From Brachypodium distachyon (lineage: Eukaryota; Streptophyta; Magnoliopsida; Poales; Poaceae): a DNA stretch of 64,000 nt. Shown here in pieces: positions 1 to 10,656 of this stretch. The translations under genes were made by a program, and so were the position numbers. Positions within the stretch are counted from its first letter, which is position 1. Every line of letters starts with the position of its first letter. Below the pieces are notes generated by a model, which made no database searches, was not told the DNA's origin, and saw only the letters and a list, made by a program, of their open reading frames with translations. Location: the NCBI RefSeq assembly GCF_000005505.3, contig NC_016135.3, positions 6,031,501-6,095,500 of the forward strand, read 5' to 3'.

Positions 1-2225
1 GGTATGCCAGCTTTCAGTACAGGTTCAACCTCCACAACACACCAGTACAGGAGATAACATCAATTACACTTGAGACAAACCAAATCTAGCATTACACAGG
101 AGACACTCGCAATCAACCAATCCCTTGATCGTCCGACTGCACCGAGTGATCTTGTAGTTTGGCAATCAGCTTAAGCGTAGGAGCTCGCATCTTTTCCGGA
201 AGGAGACTCTTCCAGTGACCCAGAAACGCCGCGGCTTTGAATATAATCTGCATAGGGGATGAACAAACACGTTGATTGAACACCATATCATTGCAAGTTA
301 ACCAGAGAGACCAAGCCAAAGCAGCAATCAAAGACCACATCTTATGATTAACCACACGTCCCCCAAGACAGAGCGAAGTTTAAACAAGTCATCTCCTGAG
401 AGCGGCACACGAACCCACCCCAGGCGATCCCTAATGTAGCACCAGAAGAAGAATGCCACAGGGCACGTAAATGCAAATGCTCAGCTGTCTCAGGTTGGCC
501 ACAAAGCCTACAACCGTCAGGACCTTGCCACCCCTTCTTATGCAATTCCTCAGTAACTTGGATTCTGCCCTTCAAACACATCCAATTGAAAATTTGTTGT
601 TTTAGAGGGATAGTGGCCTTCCACGTATCCTGCAGATCACAGACCCCACTGTGAGACAAAGCATCATACATTGATTTGGTAGAGAAAGTTTTATTAGGAG
701 TCAACTCCCAGCGAGCTGAATCAGGCACCTCGGAGAGCTCCACCTCCCTAAGCAGGGTCACAAGAAGTTCCCATTCCTCAGCTTCCTCATCCCCAAAAGA
801 CGGCCGGAAAGTGAGGCGAATATCCCCTCCAACCAACACTTCTGCCACCGTGGCTTCTTGTTGATTGGAGCAAGAGAACAGCCGGTGGAAAACCACATCC
901 AACGGGGCCTGACGTAACCAAACATCCGACCAGAAAAAAGTATGTTTCCCGTTCCCAACAGTGTAAGCACTACCCACGGTAAACCAATTCTTCACTGCGT
1001 GCAGGCCTTTCCAAAATTGAGAAGCCTGAGAGGAGGAAGATTGGAAGAAACCCCTATCCCCCAGATACTTCCAACGAAGGAGCTCGCAGCTCAGGCCCGT
1101 ATCCCCCCGTTCCAGCTTCATGATCCACTTGGAGACCAGGGAAATATTTCAGCGCCTACTTTCCATGAAGCCCAACCCACCAAATTCCTTACGCGCATAG
1201 AGCCTATCCCAACAAACCATGTGGTATTTCCTTTTCTCTCCAATTCCTTCCCAAAAGAATCTAGCTCTGACCATATCCAGCTTATAGTGAATGCCCTTGT
1301 TTAGTTTATAAAACCCCATCATGTAAGTTGGCATGTTATCAAGGCACGAGTCAATCAACACTTACCGACCTCCAAAAGACAAGTTACCACTCCGCTAGCC
1401 TTCCATCCTCTTCTCTACTTTCATAACAACACCCTGAAAACCTTCCAAGAGGATTTTCTTTGGGGACACCGGAATCCCTAAATATTTCATAGGGAACGAG
1501 CCCACCTGGCAATTAAATTGGTTGGCTAGTAAGGACTGCTCCTCTGCATCCATACCAACACCAAAGACCTCGCTTTTTTGATAGTTAATTTTCATTCCGG
1601 ACATCGCCTCAAAATAGTAGAGTAGCAATTGAACAGTTCTAATCGACTTCTGATCATTGTTGACAAAGAGGATCGTGTCGTCCGCATATTGCAGATGCGA
1701 GATCCCCCCCGGGATAAGATGAGGCACCAGCCCTTGCATGTGCCCTTTACACTTCGCAGCCAGCAACATTGCCCCCAAGGCATCTCCCACAAAATTGAAA
1801 AGAAGGGGGGAAAGTGGATCACCCTGGCGAAGCCCTTTGTAAGTTCTAAAATACTCACCAAGTTCACCATTCAGGTTGATGCAAACCCTACCAGACTCCA
1901 TAGCCATCCTGATCCAATTGATCCAAATCGCCTCAAAACCTTTACGTTGCAGCACTTCTATGAGAAAAGGCCACAACACCTTGTCGTACGCCTTTTCAAA
2001 ATCGAGTTTAAGCACAATCCCTTGTGACTTAGAACGGTCCAATTCATGGAGCACCTCGTGAAGGATCACCACCCCCTCCAAAATGTGTCTGCCAGGGATA
2101 ATTATCCTTGCAGCAACAGGGGTCAGCCTAATTGTGAGAACCTTGGTAATAATCTTGAGATCACAGTGAGTAAGAAAATAGGCCTGCATTGTTTAATGGT
2201 GTTGGCATCCTTGATCTTAGACTTT
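1..2225 (-). mobile_element. LINE (L1-type non-LTR retrotransposon), 5'-truncated and decayed
   Basis: The minus strand encodes the C-terminal half of a plant L1-type LINE polyprotein: reverse transcriptase first (about 2225-1400), then the conserved post-RT region and a zf-RVT-type zinc-binding region (about 1120-470), then the C-terminal tail near 355-113. The 3' end of the element lies at or beyond the left edge of the window, so neither the poly(A) tail nor a target duplication can be seen. The 5' side stops abruptly near 2215-2225 in the middle of the RT domain, which is the usual 5' truncation of LINEs. Family membership is clear from the protein. The exact 5' boundary is estimated. Confidence 0.85.
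113..2225 (-). pseudogene. LINE reverse transcriptase / zf-RVT pseudogene
   Basis: Reverse transcriptase that would copy LINE RNA at a nicked target. The palm motifs are visible: LDFEKAYDKV near 2070-2040, GLRQGDPLSPLLF near 1840-1800, and the catalytic YADD at 1677-1688. Downstream lie the typical LINE blocks 'MGFYKL...VRARFFWEG...FGGLGF' (1361-1149) and the Cys-rich 'CRLCGQPETAEHLHL' (about 520-470). Most of it is one frame broken by in-frame stops: TAG 1395-1397, a TAA near 1362, TGA 1149-1151. There is a frameshift near 466, after which the tail continues to 113 in another frame, and a second frameshift near 2170-2185 at the N-terminal edge. It cannot make a functional protein. The family call is firm; the shift positions are by eye. 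Confidence 0.85.
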
Positions 2226-2996
2226 TGTGAAGTCAAGAAATTCATTAAAACATCAAGAAATTACGCTTATAGAAAACTCTAAAGAAAGGAGACCCATGCC
2301 TTGATTTTCAAATCTTATATATTTTGTAGTCTAAGCTGCTCGTTGCCTCGTTGGGTGTAATGCCTATCTAGATGTTTATATCGCATATACTGTATATTTA
2401 TATTGTCGTATGCCTATCTACCCACGAGCCTTCATCAGCATTCGAAATGAAGCCACGACCAAGGCCAAGTCGGTCTGGTAATGAACCCAAGATAAGACAA
2501 CTCGCCTTGGTTCAAGCTTGGTAATTAACCTACCGAGAAACCCCTGATAAGGTACCATTCCTTTTTGTTCCTGCATTCGAGTGAAGACGAAACTGCTTTA
2601 GCCTACAGCCTCGGGTGGACCAACTATTATACCCTCGGGTATTTAGTGAAGCATCGCATGAGTCATGGTGGATCATGATGGGATTTTCCTCTTCGACTCG
2701 AAGAGATATCTCTGAGCCTTTAGGAGGGATCAGATTGCGACCTAGGTCAAGTGCTAACCTAGTTAGAGAATGTGTATCACCGGATGGAAAAATGAGTCGA
2801 GATATTCACAAGAATGACAAGTCATCGCCTTTAGCATGACAACTTATATCGTGAGGCAAAAAAAAATGATGCATATGACGCATTATATGATTCGTCGGTA
2901 TGAATCGACCATTAGGGAATCGACACGTTCGAAGCGTAAATCGTGCCTCAGGTTACAGATTGCCTGTTTCGTGCCTCGGTGATTAGTTTGTTTTAC
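2226..2996. other. intergenic, no gene seen
   Basis: Low-copy-looking or decayed repeat sequence. There is no convincing ORF, RNA gene or terminal repeat. The short open frame at 2615-2839 resembles nothing I know. Confidence 0.5.
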
Positions 2997-3105
2997 TACT
3001 CCCTCCGTCCCATATTAAGTGAATCAAATTTGTCTAAAAATGGACGTATCTATATAGTAAAATACACCTAGATACATGTAATATTTCGGTACTTAATATG
3101 GGACC
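2997..3105. repeat. Stowaway-like MITE, right end eroded
   Basis: Starts TACTCCCTCCGTCCCATATT and closes with the inverted inner part ACTTAATATGGGAC. The outer GGAGGGAGTA of the right end is missing. Ends of this kind belong to Stowaway MITEs (non-autonomous Tc1/mariner relatives, TA target). Confidence 0.75.
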
Positions 3106-4233
3106 ATGTGAGATCGAGATAGGCAACCAGAGGGGGTGGGGGTGAATGATTGTGCGGAAGCAAATTAAGACTTTTCCCGAAAGTTCGAACCATAAATCAC
3201 CTTCTGTCCGTGATAGTAAAACAGCCGTAACTTTTGATTTGATGAACCAAAAAATACGTCTGAGTATGTAAAAGAAAGGTATTGAAATTATCTAATCAAC
3301 GCAACAAGAATCAGCTCAATTGGATGTATAAATCAAAATATATGATCAAAGCACTAACAGCTGAAAGAAAGTTACGAGAATTAATCTATAATCAATTTCG
3401 ACGAATAACAAGAAAGATGAAGTAATCGCGATCTTTCCTTGATCTCGTGATAAACCTGCAGCAAAGTATTATGAACTTGTGATAAACCTGCAGCAAAGTG
3501 CTAGAAAGATCTAACACGAAGAATCCACGAAGATCCGAGAAGAACAGAGATGACACCGCCAACGAATCTCTTTATTGCAACGATGTCGATCGATTACAAA
3601 AGATGCAACCATGCATCCAAGAACTCGCCAAGAATTGATCTTCACGTCGATGCCACTCCATGACATCAACTCTTCTTGTGATGTCTTCAAAACTCGACCA
3701 TCACGTGTCGAATATCTCCAATACCGTACATCTCCGGTATAAACAACGTACGACAAACCGGTGTCCTCCCGGATCATCGTAACCTTCACTTCCATTGTTC
3801 CTTCGCACGAACGTCCTGCATGACCTTGATCCCTCGACCTCAGCTTCTCCCAAGCTTCGTCCCTCGATCCCGTCATCGACTACGTTCCTCTAGCTCCGGC
3901 AACACCTAAAAGCGAACACACAAATATCCAATACAAGCACAAGTCCACGACTTGACTCAGCGTAAGTTCCAACACAAGATACATGTGATCACATAAGTAT
4001 CCATATTATCCAAAGTATCCACATCAATGTTTCATCTAAAACACTTCTCAATGTTACACATCACCTATGATTTCACAGACCGAGGGAGCACAATTCATGC
4101 ATGCAGGATGCCATCACGCGTGCCAGTGCATGCATCCATGCATGATGCATCACATGTTTACGACAACACTCACGTCTGTAGGGCTGCAATCTAGGCATGC
4201 AAATGCCTACGTACCTCAAGTTTATTTTTAAAT
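3106..4233. other. intergenic with a short direct repeat
   Basis: No recognisable gene. A 21-bp direct repeat (GTGATAAACCTGCAGCAAAG plus T) occurs at 3447-3467 and 3479-3499, a 32-bp period. The minus frame 3876-3511 is open but matches no family I know and is probably chance. Confidence 0.45.
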
Positions 4234-4350
4234 TACTTCTCTCTCCAATTCATATTAATTATCGAAATATTAAATGTATCTAAATTTTGAAGTATAGATA
4301 CATCTATATTTGAACAAATTTGAGACAATCAATATGGATCGAAAGGAGTA
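4234..4350. repeat. diverged Stowaway-like MITE
   Basis: Left end TACTTCTCTCTCCAATTCAT and right end ATGGATCGAAAGGAGTA are imperfect inverted copies of the CTCCCTCCGT-type terminus. The interior has the usual ATGTATCTA / TAGATACAT palindrome. Confidence 0.65.
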
Positions 4351-5096
4351 CATGCATGTCCAAGCCTACATGATGCAGCTTAGTTCAGAACCGGCAACCT
4401 GTTCTGAATCTATCAAGTAGCAGGTTCCTCCTGCGTCGACACCCTGCAGCAACAGATTAACGATGCGGCAGCACAGCATATTAAGGAAGCGGTGAGACCA
4501 CTGAGTAGCCTAGTGCGCGCTACTTCATTTTCTGTTTTCTTCAGACACTGCATAGGGCGTGTACGATGAGGTGATGTCAGCCTTTTCTTAGCGATGGCAC
4601 GTAGGATAATTGCTGGTGTGGAAGAGAGAGGAATAAAGAAAGTCATTAGTCTTCTCTTAACTAATTGTGTTTTTTTTTTTGCGATCGCTCTTAACTAATA
4701 GATGGTCTTTTCACAAGAAAGATAAGGCGGAAAAAAAAAATCCCCACTGTACTAGATTTCACCTTTCCTTAACATTTATTTATTTAATTTTATTCATCTA
4801 ACCATTAATTGTAAGATAACACAATAAAAGATGACCTATTGTATAATATGTTTTATTGTCTTTTCTAAATGACGTGAAACACATAAGAAAAAGCTGTCTT
4901 ATCAACCATTGTACATGCCTAACCCAGCCATCCTCGGTTAACATAACCTCATCTGAGCCTTTGACTGTTGGTGTTTGGGATGCAATATGAACTTCACAAT
5001 TTGGTATGCTACATATGGAGGCCAGAGATACTTAATTTTAATAATACTACGTTAATGTGTTCAGAATTTGTATGCTCCAACTCCATTCAGTGTTGT
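4351..5096. other. intergenic, AT-rich, no gene seen
   Basis: Flank of CACTA-1. Short homopolymer runs (T10 near 4671, A10 near 4731) and no supported coding sequence. Confidence 0.5.
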
Positions 5097-5099
5097 ACT

Positions 5100-5455
5100 C
5101 ACTGCTTGAAAAAACCCCTCCAATGGCGGTCAAAAAATGGGGTTGGTGGCGGTGATCACGCCCGCCACGAACTCTGCGTCACCGGAGGTTTTATCACCGC
5201 TGCCGGGTAAAATATCCGCCACTGCTGCACCGAGATCACCAATGGTAGGTAAAATACACGCCACCGAAGACCTACAAACCGCCACTGTAAATCCCTCCGG
5301 CACCACCAGAAAAGTACGTGGAGTACATCAGTGGCGGGCAAAGTACCCGCCACTGGACATTTCCAGTGGCGGTCTGTGGCCACCGCCACTGGAACCATTT
5401 CCAGTGGCGGTGGTGTATAACCGCCACTACTATAGTTTATAACCACCACTGGTAC
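5100..5455. repeat. CACTA-1 left subterminal repeat array
   Basis: About a dozen copies of the core GTGGCGG or its reverse complement CCGCCAC, often in convergent pairs separated by 10-20 bp, for example around 5329-5355, 5366-5395 and 5399-5427. In En/Spm such motifs bind the TNPA-like protein and bring the two ends together. That role is inferred here from the family. Confidence 0.8.
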
Positions 5456-5967
5456 TATTTTTTTCCGAAAAATCTAAATGAATTATTTAAAAAAAATAGT
5501 CCTGTAGCACAGAAATAGCAGGAATACAGCACAGCACAGACAATAGCAGGAATACAGCACCAAAGAAACAGAATAGCATCAAATCTTCTATATCTAAGTA
5601 GGAGAAACCCACTACTTGATTTCTCTCAACATGCAAGCATGCCACATCATCACATCATTAATATGTTCACACCTATTTAGTGAGAAACTCATATTTGTTA
5701 CACATGCATGGATGATATTTTCCATCATGCTATCCTCACTATGTGAAGAATCTATCATACAATTTCATTCTATGTTTTAAGTTTTGGATTCTTTTTCGTT
5801 GCTACTCAATTTCACTCAAGCATGTATATTAACTAAAAATTTCCGCAACAACGTGCGGGGCATCATCTAGTATATTACAAAGTTCCACACGAGTTAAACA
5901 TTCAAGTCACATGCATGTATACAACGTGTTTGAAGAATGAGCCACAAATAGAAGTGTTCCACACAAT

Positions 5968-8436
5968 TTAACCACTTTTGGCGACAATCCCGCCGCCGTA
6001 GTAATCCCCGCTCGATTTGAGGACCTCCTTATTGAGGATTTCGCCGATGTCCTTCTGGATCTCGTACACGAGAATTTCTGAGTTGTGCCCTAACTCGGCG
6101 TTGGCCAGAAACCATTTCCTCACTTCTTCGAAGGTCTTCTTCCCCTTCGGCTGGAAATCATTGATGAACTGCTGAATAGTGTGCGCGCAGTAGTAACCAT
6201 AGTAGACGGATCCTTCAGGCTATTGCTCGTAGGGGAACCTGAAAGTGTGCCTGAGGGAGCGTCACGATTGCGGCTGAAGCTAGGCATCGCGTACCATTTC
6301 ACCGCGTCGCGATAGGCTGTGTCGATGACCTTTTTTATCGGCTCAAAGTTGTGTTGTGGTTCATTCTCCTTGTGTCGTAATGGATCAAAATATGTGACCC
6401 CTCCAAGATTGAGGCAGATGGCGATTGTCACCCAATGGCCGCTATTTCACAGAAGGACGCACATTGTATTAGCCAAATAATATAACAAGTAAGTCTACTG
6501 ACAGAAAAAGATGTATGTATTCACGCGAATTGAAAACAACTTACTGTAGATGGTACAATATCAATACAAAACGGCGGTCTTGGTGCTTCAACATGAATTG
6601 AGTGAGGTATTCCATCCCCAACCTTCTACTTTCGGCCAACAATGGGTCTGGACCAAGCAAAGTGGCGTTGAAGAGAAGGGGGTCGATGACGAGGCCTTAC
6701 GAGTGCAGCCTCTTGCTTCTCTGACATAGGCTCTAGGCCCGCCCACTGATTTGCGGTCATTGAAGACCGCAGCCATTTGTTGGAGCGCTCACCGCGAAGA
6801 AAAGTTGGGACCCTCGCTGTATCCCGGCTTGGTCCAATGCGGCGTCCTCTTTCGCCCACACCTTCTCCTTTCCGGGGCGTCCACGACTGCCGAGGTGGTG
6901 GTCGAAGGGCCTTTTCTCACGAAGCTCCTTGTACCATTTTTGGCTGGCCTTGAAGTCAGGGGATCTGACCCACACCTTGAACCTCTCCCAATCCTCCTCC
7001 GAGATCCCCTTCCAGTGCTTGTTAACCACTATCTTCCAATCTTTTTCGATGAGCTTCTGCAGTTATATTGCCACGTGCTCTGGCCTTTCCTCATGACTAG
7101 GTGCATCCGCCACTCCAACTGTACGCGGATCTCATCATTGGCAGGCACGAACTACTTCCATGCCGCCTGGTAACAGTCCTGCATCACAGCTTCCGGGACG
7201 TCGCTCCATCTTTGATAGATCCGAGTACGTACCCGTACGATAGCGTTGCATGTGTTGGAGAATCTTTCTGCAGCCTCCACCGGTTCCTCCGGGTAGCTTT
7301 CTTTATTGAGCTTGGTGATGACCCACGACTCCGACGGCACCTTGTTCGCCCCCCGCTTGGACTTCGACTAAGTATTCGATGTCGTAGCCTGAGACGTCGC
7401 ACCCTGTGCTTCTTTCTCGTTAGCTGCTCCTTCGAGGAGGAGCTGCTCCTCGGCTCCTTCAAGGAACAGCTGCTCCTCGGCTCCTTCTTCACTGTGCTTG
7501 AAGCCATCGCTCATGGCAATTTCCGAACCCGAGGAAGATGCCCCCGCTTCTTCTGCGACTTCTCTCTCCACAACCGGTGGCTGCTCAGGCACCTCTTCAA
7601 CGTGAGCCTGAGGTTCCAATCCAACACTTATAAAAGTAATTTAAAAAAACCAAAAAAATTTGCCAAGACCTATGCTATAAAACAAGATTTCGGCATGACT
7701 ATTGTTGTAAAACAACAAATGAGTCTACCCGAATTTTATACCTGCATAAAAAAAACTCCCACCCACATATACACCCTCGGCACGATGGCCGGACCCTTCT
7801 CAACGACCCTACACGATGGCCGGGCCCACATTGCTCATATCAACCGACACGATGGTCGGGATCACATGCATGTATCATTTAACCATAAACAGCAATAACA
7901 TCAATACTTAACCATAAACAACAATATAAACCCTAAATAGTTAGAACTAAACATAAACAACAATACTTAAATCCTAACTAAACATACACAGCAAGATTCA
8001 ACCTAATTAAAAAAACAGCAAGATTCAACCCTAATAAACTATAGAACTAAACATAAACAACAATATTTAAACCCTAACTAAACATAAACAACAAGATTTA
8101 ACCCTAATTAAAAAACAGCAAGATTCAACCCTAATTAACTATAGAACTAATCATAAACAACAATATTTAAACCATAACTGAACATAAACAACAATATTTA
8201 AACCCTAATTAAACATAAACAACAAGATTCAACCCTAATTGGACCCTAAAAACAAGATTCAACCCTAATTTAACCCTAATTTGACTCACCGGGGTAGGTA
8301 CTTCGTCAACCGGCGGAGGAGTCAAGGCGGCGGGCATGGTGGCGGGGTCGGCGGCCGCGGGGGTCGCGGAAGAGCTCCGGCTGCATCCCCTCCTCACGGC
8401 GCCAGATCCAGCGGCCGAGGCCGGCGGCGCCCGCAC
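5968..8436 (-). pseudogene. CACTA-1 second gene: TNPA/Ptta-like N-part with C-terminal Ulp1-like protease domain, broken
   Basis: Read right to left, a candidate first exon (8436 to about 8290) ends at a GTGAGT donor, followed by an intron holding a 100-bp minisatellite. Then come an acidic segment (from about 7619, with a duplicated EGAEEQLLLE unit), a Ptta/En/Spm-like segment (7340-7152 and 7029-6757), and a Ulp1/C48-like domain with GHWVTIAICLNL near 6447 (catalytic His), YFDPLRH (Asp) and the Gln/Cys block near 6225-6190. The stop is TAA at 5970-5968. It is a pseudogene: TAG at 7368-7370, a stop at 7152-7154, Gln replaced by TAG near 6220, and a frameshift near 6250. The expected catalytic Cys codon (TGT) is TAT, giving YYGYY where CACTA-2 has YCGYY. 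Splice sites are predicted by eye. Confidence 0.7.
7942..8240. repeat. 100-bp minisatellite, 3 units
   Basis: Units start with TAGAACTAAACATAAACAAC at 7942, 8042 and 8142, an exact 100-bp spacing. Each contains AACCCTAA sub-motifs. Degenerate flanking copies extend the array to about 7895-8285. It lies in the predicted first intron of the CACTA-1 second gene. Confidence 0.85.
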
Positions 8437-8610
8437 CTTGCCGCTGCGGGTCGTCTTCCCCGACGTCCCCTACGAAGACATCGCGGCGGCTAGGGTTTGC
8501 GGCGGCGGCGGAGTCAGGCAGGGCTTCGCCGTAGGGTTAGGGAGTGACCGCTGCTGGTCTGGGAAAGACGCGCGTCTCGAATACAAATTTTTGCCAAGTC
8601 CAGCACGTCC

Positions 8611-8622
8611 CATATATATAGG
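8611..8622 (-). promoter_or_regulatory. TATA box of CACTA-1 second gene
   Basis: On the minus strand CCTATATATATGGG lies between the candidate first exon (8436 downward) and the internal motif cluster that starts at 8630. The same arrangement (motif cluster, TATA box, leader exon) is seen for the other three CACTA genes in the window. Confidence 0.6.
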
Positions 8623-8629
8623 CAAAATC

Positions 8630-8835
8630 ACCAGTGGCGGGTATCAGCATATACCCGCCATTACTAACTGAGACCATCAGTGGCCGTTCTTAAGGATACC
8701 CGCCATTGGTGCTCACCAGTGGCGGGCACTAAACAACCACCACCACTGATAGTAGGAACAAAAGTGAGGGTTCTTCACACCCCTGTTCCACACACCAGTG
8801 GCGGGGATCTGAGAACTACCCGCCACTGGTGACTA
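8630..8835. repeat. CACTA-1 internal subterminal-type motif cluster I
   Basis: Alternating CAGTGGCGG and CCGCCACTG cores (8632-8640, 8711-8719, 8802-8810, 8820-8828 and decayed copies) immediately upstream of the second gene's TATA box. They are copies of the terminal motif but more than 3 kb from either end. Confidence 0.8.
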
Positions 8836-9470
8836 TTTTGGCTTTTGTATTATATTTTTATTATATTTTGTGTTTATCTAAAAATTATAGTACCTGTACT
8901 TTCAAGTGTATAATAATAATTTCTTGTCTCACTAAAGTTTTGAATGCTAAATGCATTGCTGAAAATGAAATATGTATGCTTTTGCAATGTTTACTGTGGT
9001 TAAAAATTGTTATAAATTAGAAAAAAGCTTAGAATGGTCTGATATTAGGCATGTAAGCTTCTCACACAACAATATGCCTGCATATGAAGTTTGCTGTCAA
9101 AATTCCAAATGAATCCCGTAAGAATACCATATTGGGATCATCTAGGTAGATATCGCTGATACCTTCTAAGCCAACATCCAAATTGTAACATTAAAACAAC
9201 TTTGACCTCGATTTTTTCCATGTGGCTTCATTAGACTGATAGGTGTTCCCATGCAAAGTTTCAGCTCATTTCGATGAAAATTGAATTCTATGAAATTAAA
9301 TTAGCAAAAAAGCCACACATAATCACAGAAATTTGTATGATATACTATGAATTAATGTCTAAAACTTGTATTGGGAACAAACAGTATTATTATACAACCA
9401 AAAGTACAACTGCTATATTTTTGGGGAACAGAGAGAATATAGTAGGAATATAATAGTGCATTTTGAAATC
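8836..9470. other. AT-rich spacer inside CACTA-1
   Basis: No ORF above noise and no repeats seen. Lies between the two internal motif clusters. Confidence 0.5.
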
Positions 9471-9471
9471 A

Positions 9472-9700
9472 TTACCAGTGGCAGGTTTTACACAAATCAC
9501 CGCCACTGGTGAGTGGGACAACATTTGGGAAATCCCTAAGTCCTGTAGCACTCACCAGTGGCGGTTTTCAAGAAAATCACCGCCACTAGTGACCCCTTCC
9601 GGTGGAGGGTTTCCCTGTAATCACCGCCAACGGTGCTTTAAGGCACCCGTGGCAGGTTCCTGTGATGTCACCGCCACTAGTGGCCTTCCGCGGGCTGCCG
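9472..9700. repeat. CACTA-1 internal subterminal-type motif cluster II
   Basis: ACCAGTGGCAGG / CACCGCCACTGG pairs at 9475-9510, 9553-9590 and, decayed, 9600-9683. Further pairs lie within the duplicated unit at 10008-10083. Confidence 0.75.
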
Positions 9701-9711
9701 CGCGAGGCGAG

Positions 9712-9749
9712 CTCGCTAGTTTACAAGCGTTTCGACCAGCATAAATAGC
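9712..9749 (+). promoter_or_regulatory. decayed snRNA-type promoter core, copy A
   Basis: CTCGCTAGTTTACAAGCG-TTTCGACCAGC-ATAAATAG is the same block as copies B and C, but the upstream GTCCCAC half of the USE is deleted. The TATA-like ATAAATAG is at 9741-9748. A T6 tract follows at 9979-9984. Confidence 0.4.
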
Positions 9750-10123
9750 TTCCCCCCACCCTCCTGTTTCAGAATCCAAATAAAATCAAATGCCGCTCTA
9801 TCTTCCACTCCCATTCGCCTGGCCTGTGGGCCCGGTACCCTATGTGTTCACTTGTGGGCTCGGATTATAGCCCTGTGGGCCCATGCTCTGCTAGCCAGTA
9901 GGTAGTAGGCAACTCCCGGGTTCGCCTGGCTGGGCCTGAACCCGAAACAGCCTAGTTGACTAGGCGGGCTAAAAACCATTTTTTCCCTCCTTTCTGTTAG
10001 CACACACTAGTGGCGGGTCTCCCGAGGTCACCGCCAATGGTACGTGCACCATTGGCAGGTTTCTTTGGATAACCGCCACTGGTGGCCTTCTACGGGTTGC
10101 CACGCAAGGCGAGCTGGAGTTTA

Positions 10124-10167
10124 GTCCCACCTCGCTAGTTTACACGTGTTTCGACCAGCATATAAGG
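10124..10167 (+). promoter_or_regulatory. U6/U3 snRNA-like promoter core (USE + TATA), copy B
   Basis: GTCCCACCTCG at 10124-10134 matches the plant snRNA upstream sequence element RTCCCACATCG at 10 of 11 positions. After 25 bp comes ATATAAGG at 10160-10167. This edge-to-edge distance is the Pol III class (U6, U3); Pol II snRNA genes have about one more helix turn. As far as I remember, wheat U6 promoters use the same GTCCCACCTCG variant and a similar GTTCTGACC block before the TATA box. A T8 tract follows at 10391-10398, about 200 bp downstream of the expected start. No U6 or U3 RNA body is present. Activity is inference. Confidence 0.6.
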
Positions 10168-10656
10168 CTTTCTCCCCTGTGTGCATCAGCTTCTGAATAT
10201 TCCTCTAACCTGTCACCGCCTCTCCTCGCCTGGTTCGTGGGCCCGTTACCTGTAATGTTCAACGTGGGCTCGGATTACAGCCCCGTGGGCCCAGGTCTGC
10301 GTTGGCTTAGTAGGTAGTAGGCTGCTCCCGGGTTCGCCTGGCTGGGCCTGAACCCGAAACGCTCGGTTCACACGGGCGGGCTTAAAAACCTTTTTTTTCC
10401 TCCTTTATAATGAAAATAACATGTATTAAATATAAAAAATATTAATTCTGAAATAAAATATGCATTCTGTAATGTAATTGTTACCGAAATCGAAACAGGC
10501 AAATAAAATATGCATTCACATTGGAAAAATATTTCGAACAAATTTACGGCATTTGTTTTCAAATTTGAACAAGTTAAAATTCGAACCTCGTTAGAATTCA
10601 AATTACATTGAAAATCATCAACGAGCATAATTGATCAAAATTACACAAATTGTGAA

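Larger units (their letters stand above)
9600..10405 (+). repeat. tandem duplication of a ~400-bp unit (two copies)
   Basis: Copy 1 (about 9600-9995) and copy 2 (about 10005-10405) align along their length. Each has a motif pair, GTGGCCTTC, a GCGAGC block, CTCGCTAGTTTACA, TTTCGACCAGCATA, then a GC-rich stretch with GTGGGCTCGGATTA and GGGTTCGCCTGGCTGGGCCT, then GGCGGGCT and A/T runs. Copy 1 has a short deletion (about 17 bp) that removes the GTCCCACCT part kept in copy 2. The copies have many substitutions, so the duplication is old. Confidence 0.85.

Noticed and set aside
7895..8285. Interstitial telomere array
   Set aside because: AAACCCTAA words are embedded in a 100-bp unit, not a TTTAGGG head-to-tail array.
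10124..10398. A real U6 or U3 snRNA gene
   Set aside because: Promoter-like core is present, but the RNA body has none of the conserved U6 or U3 sequence.
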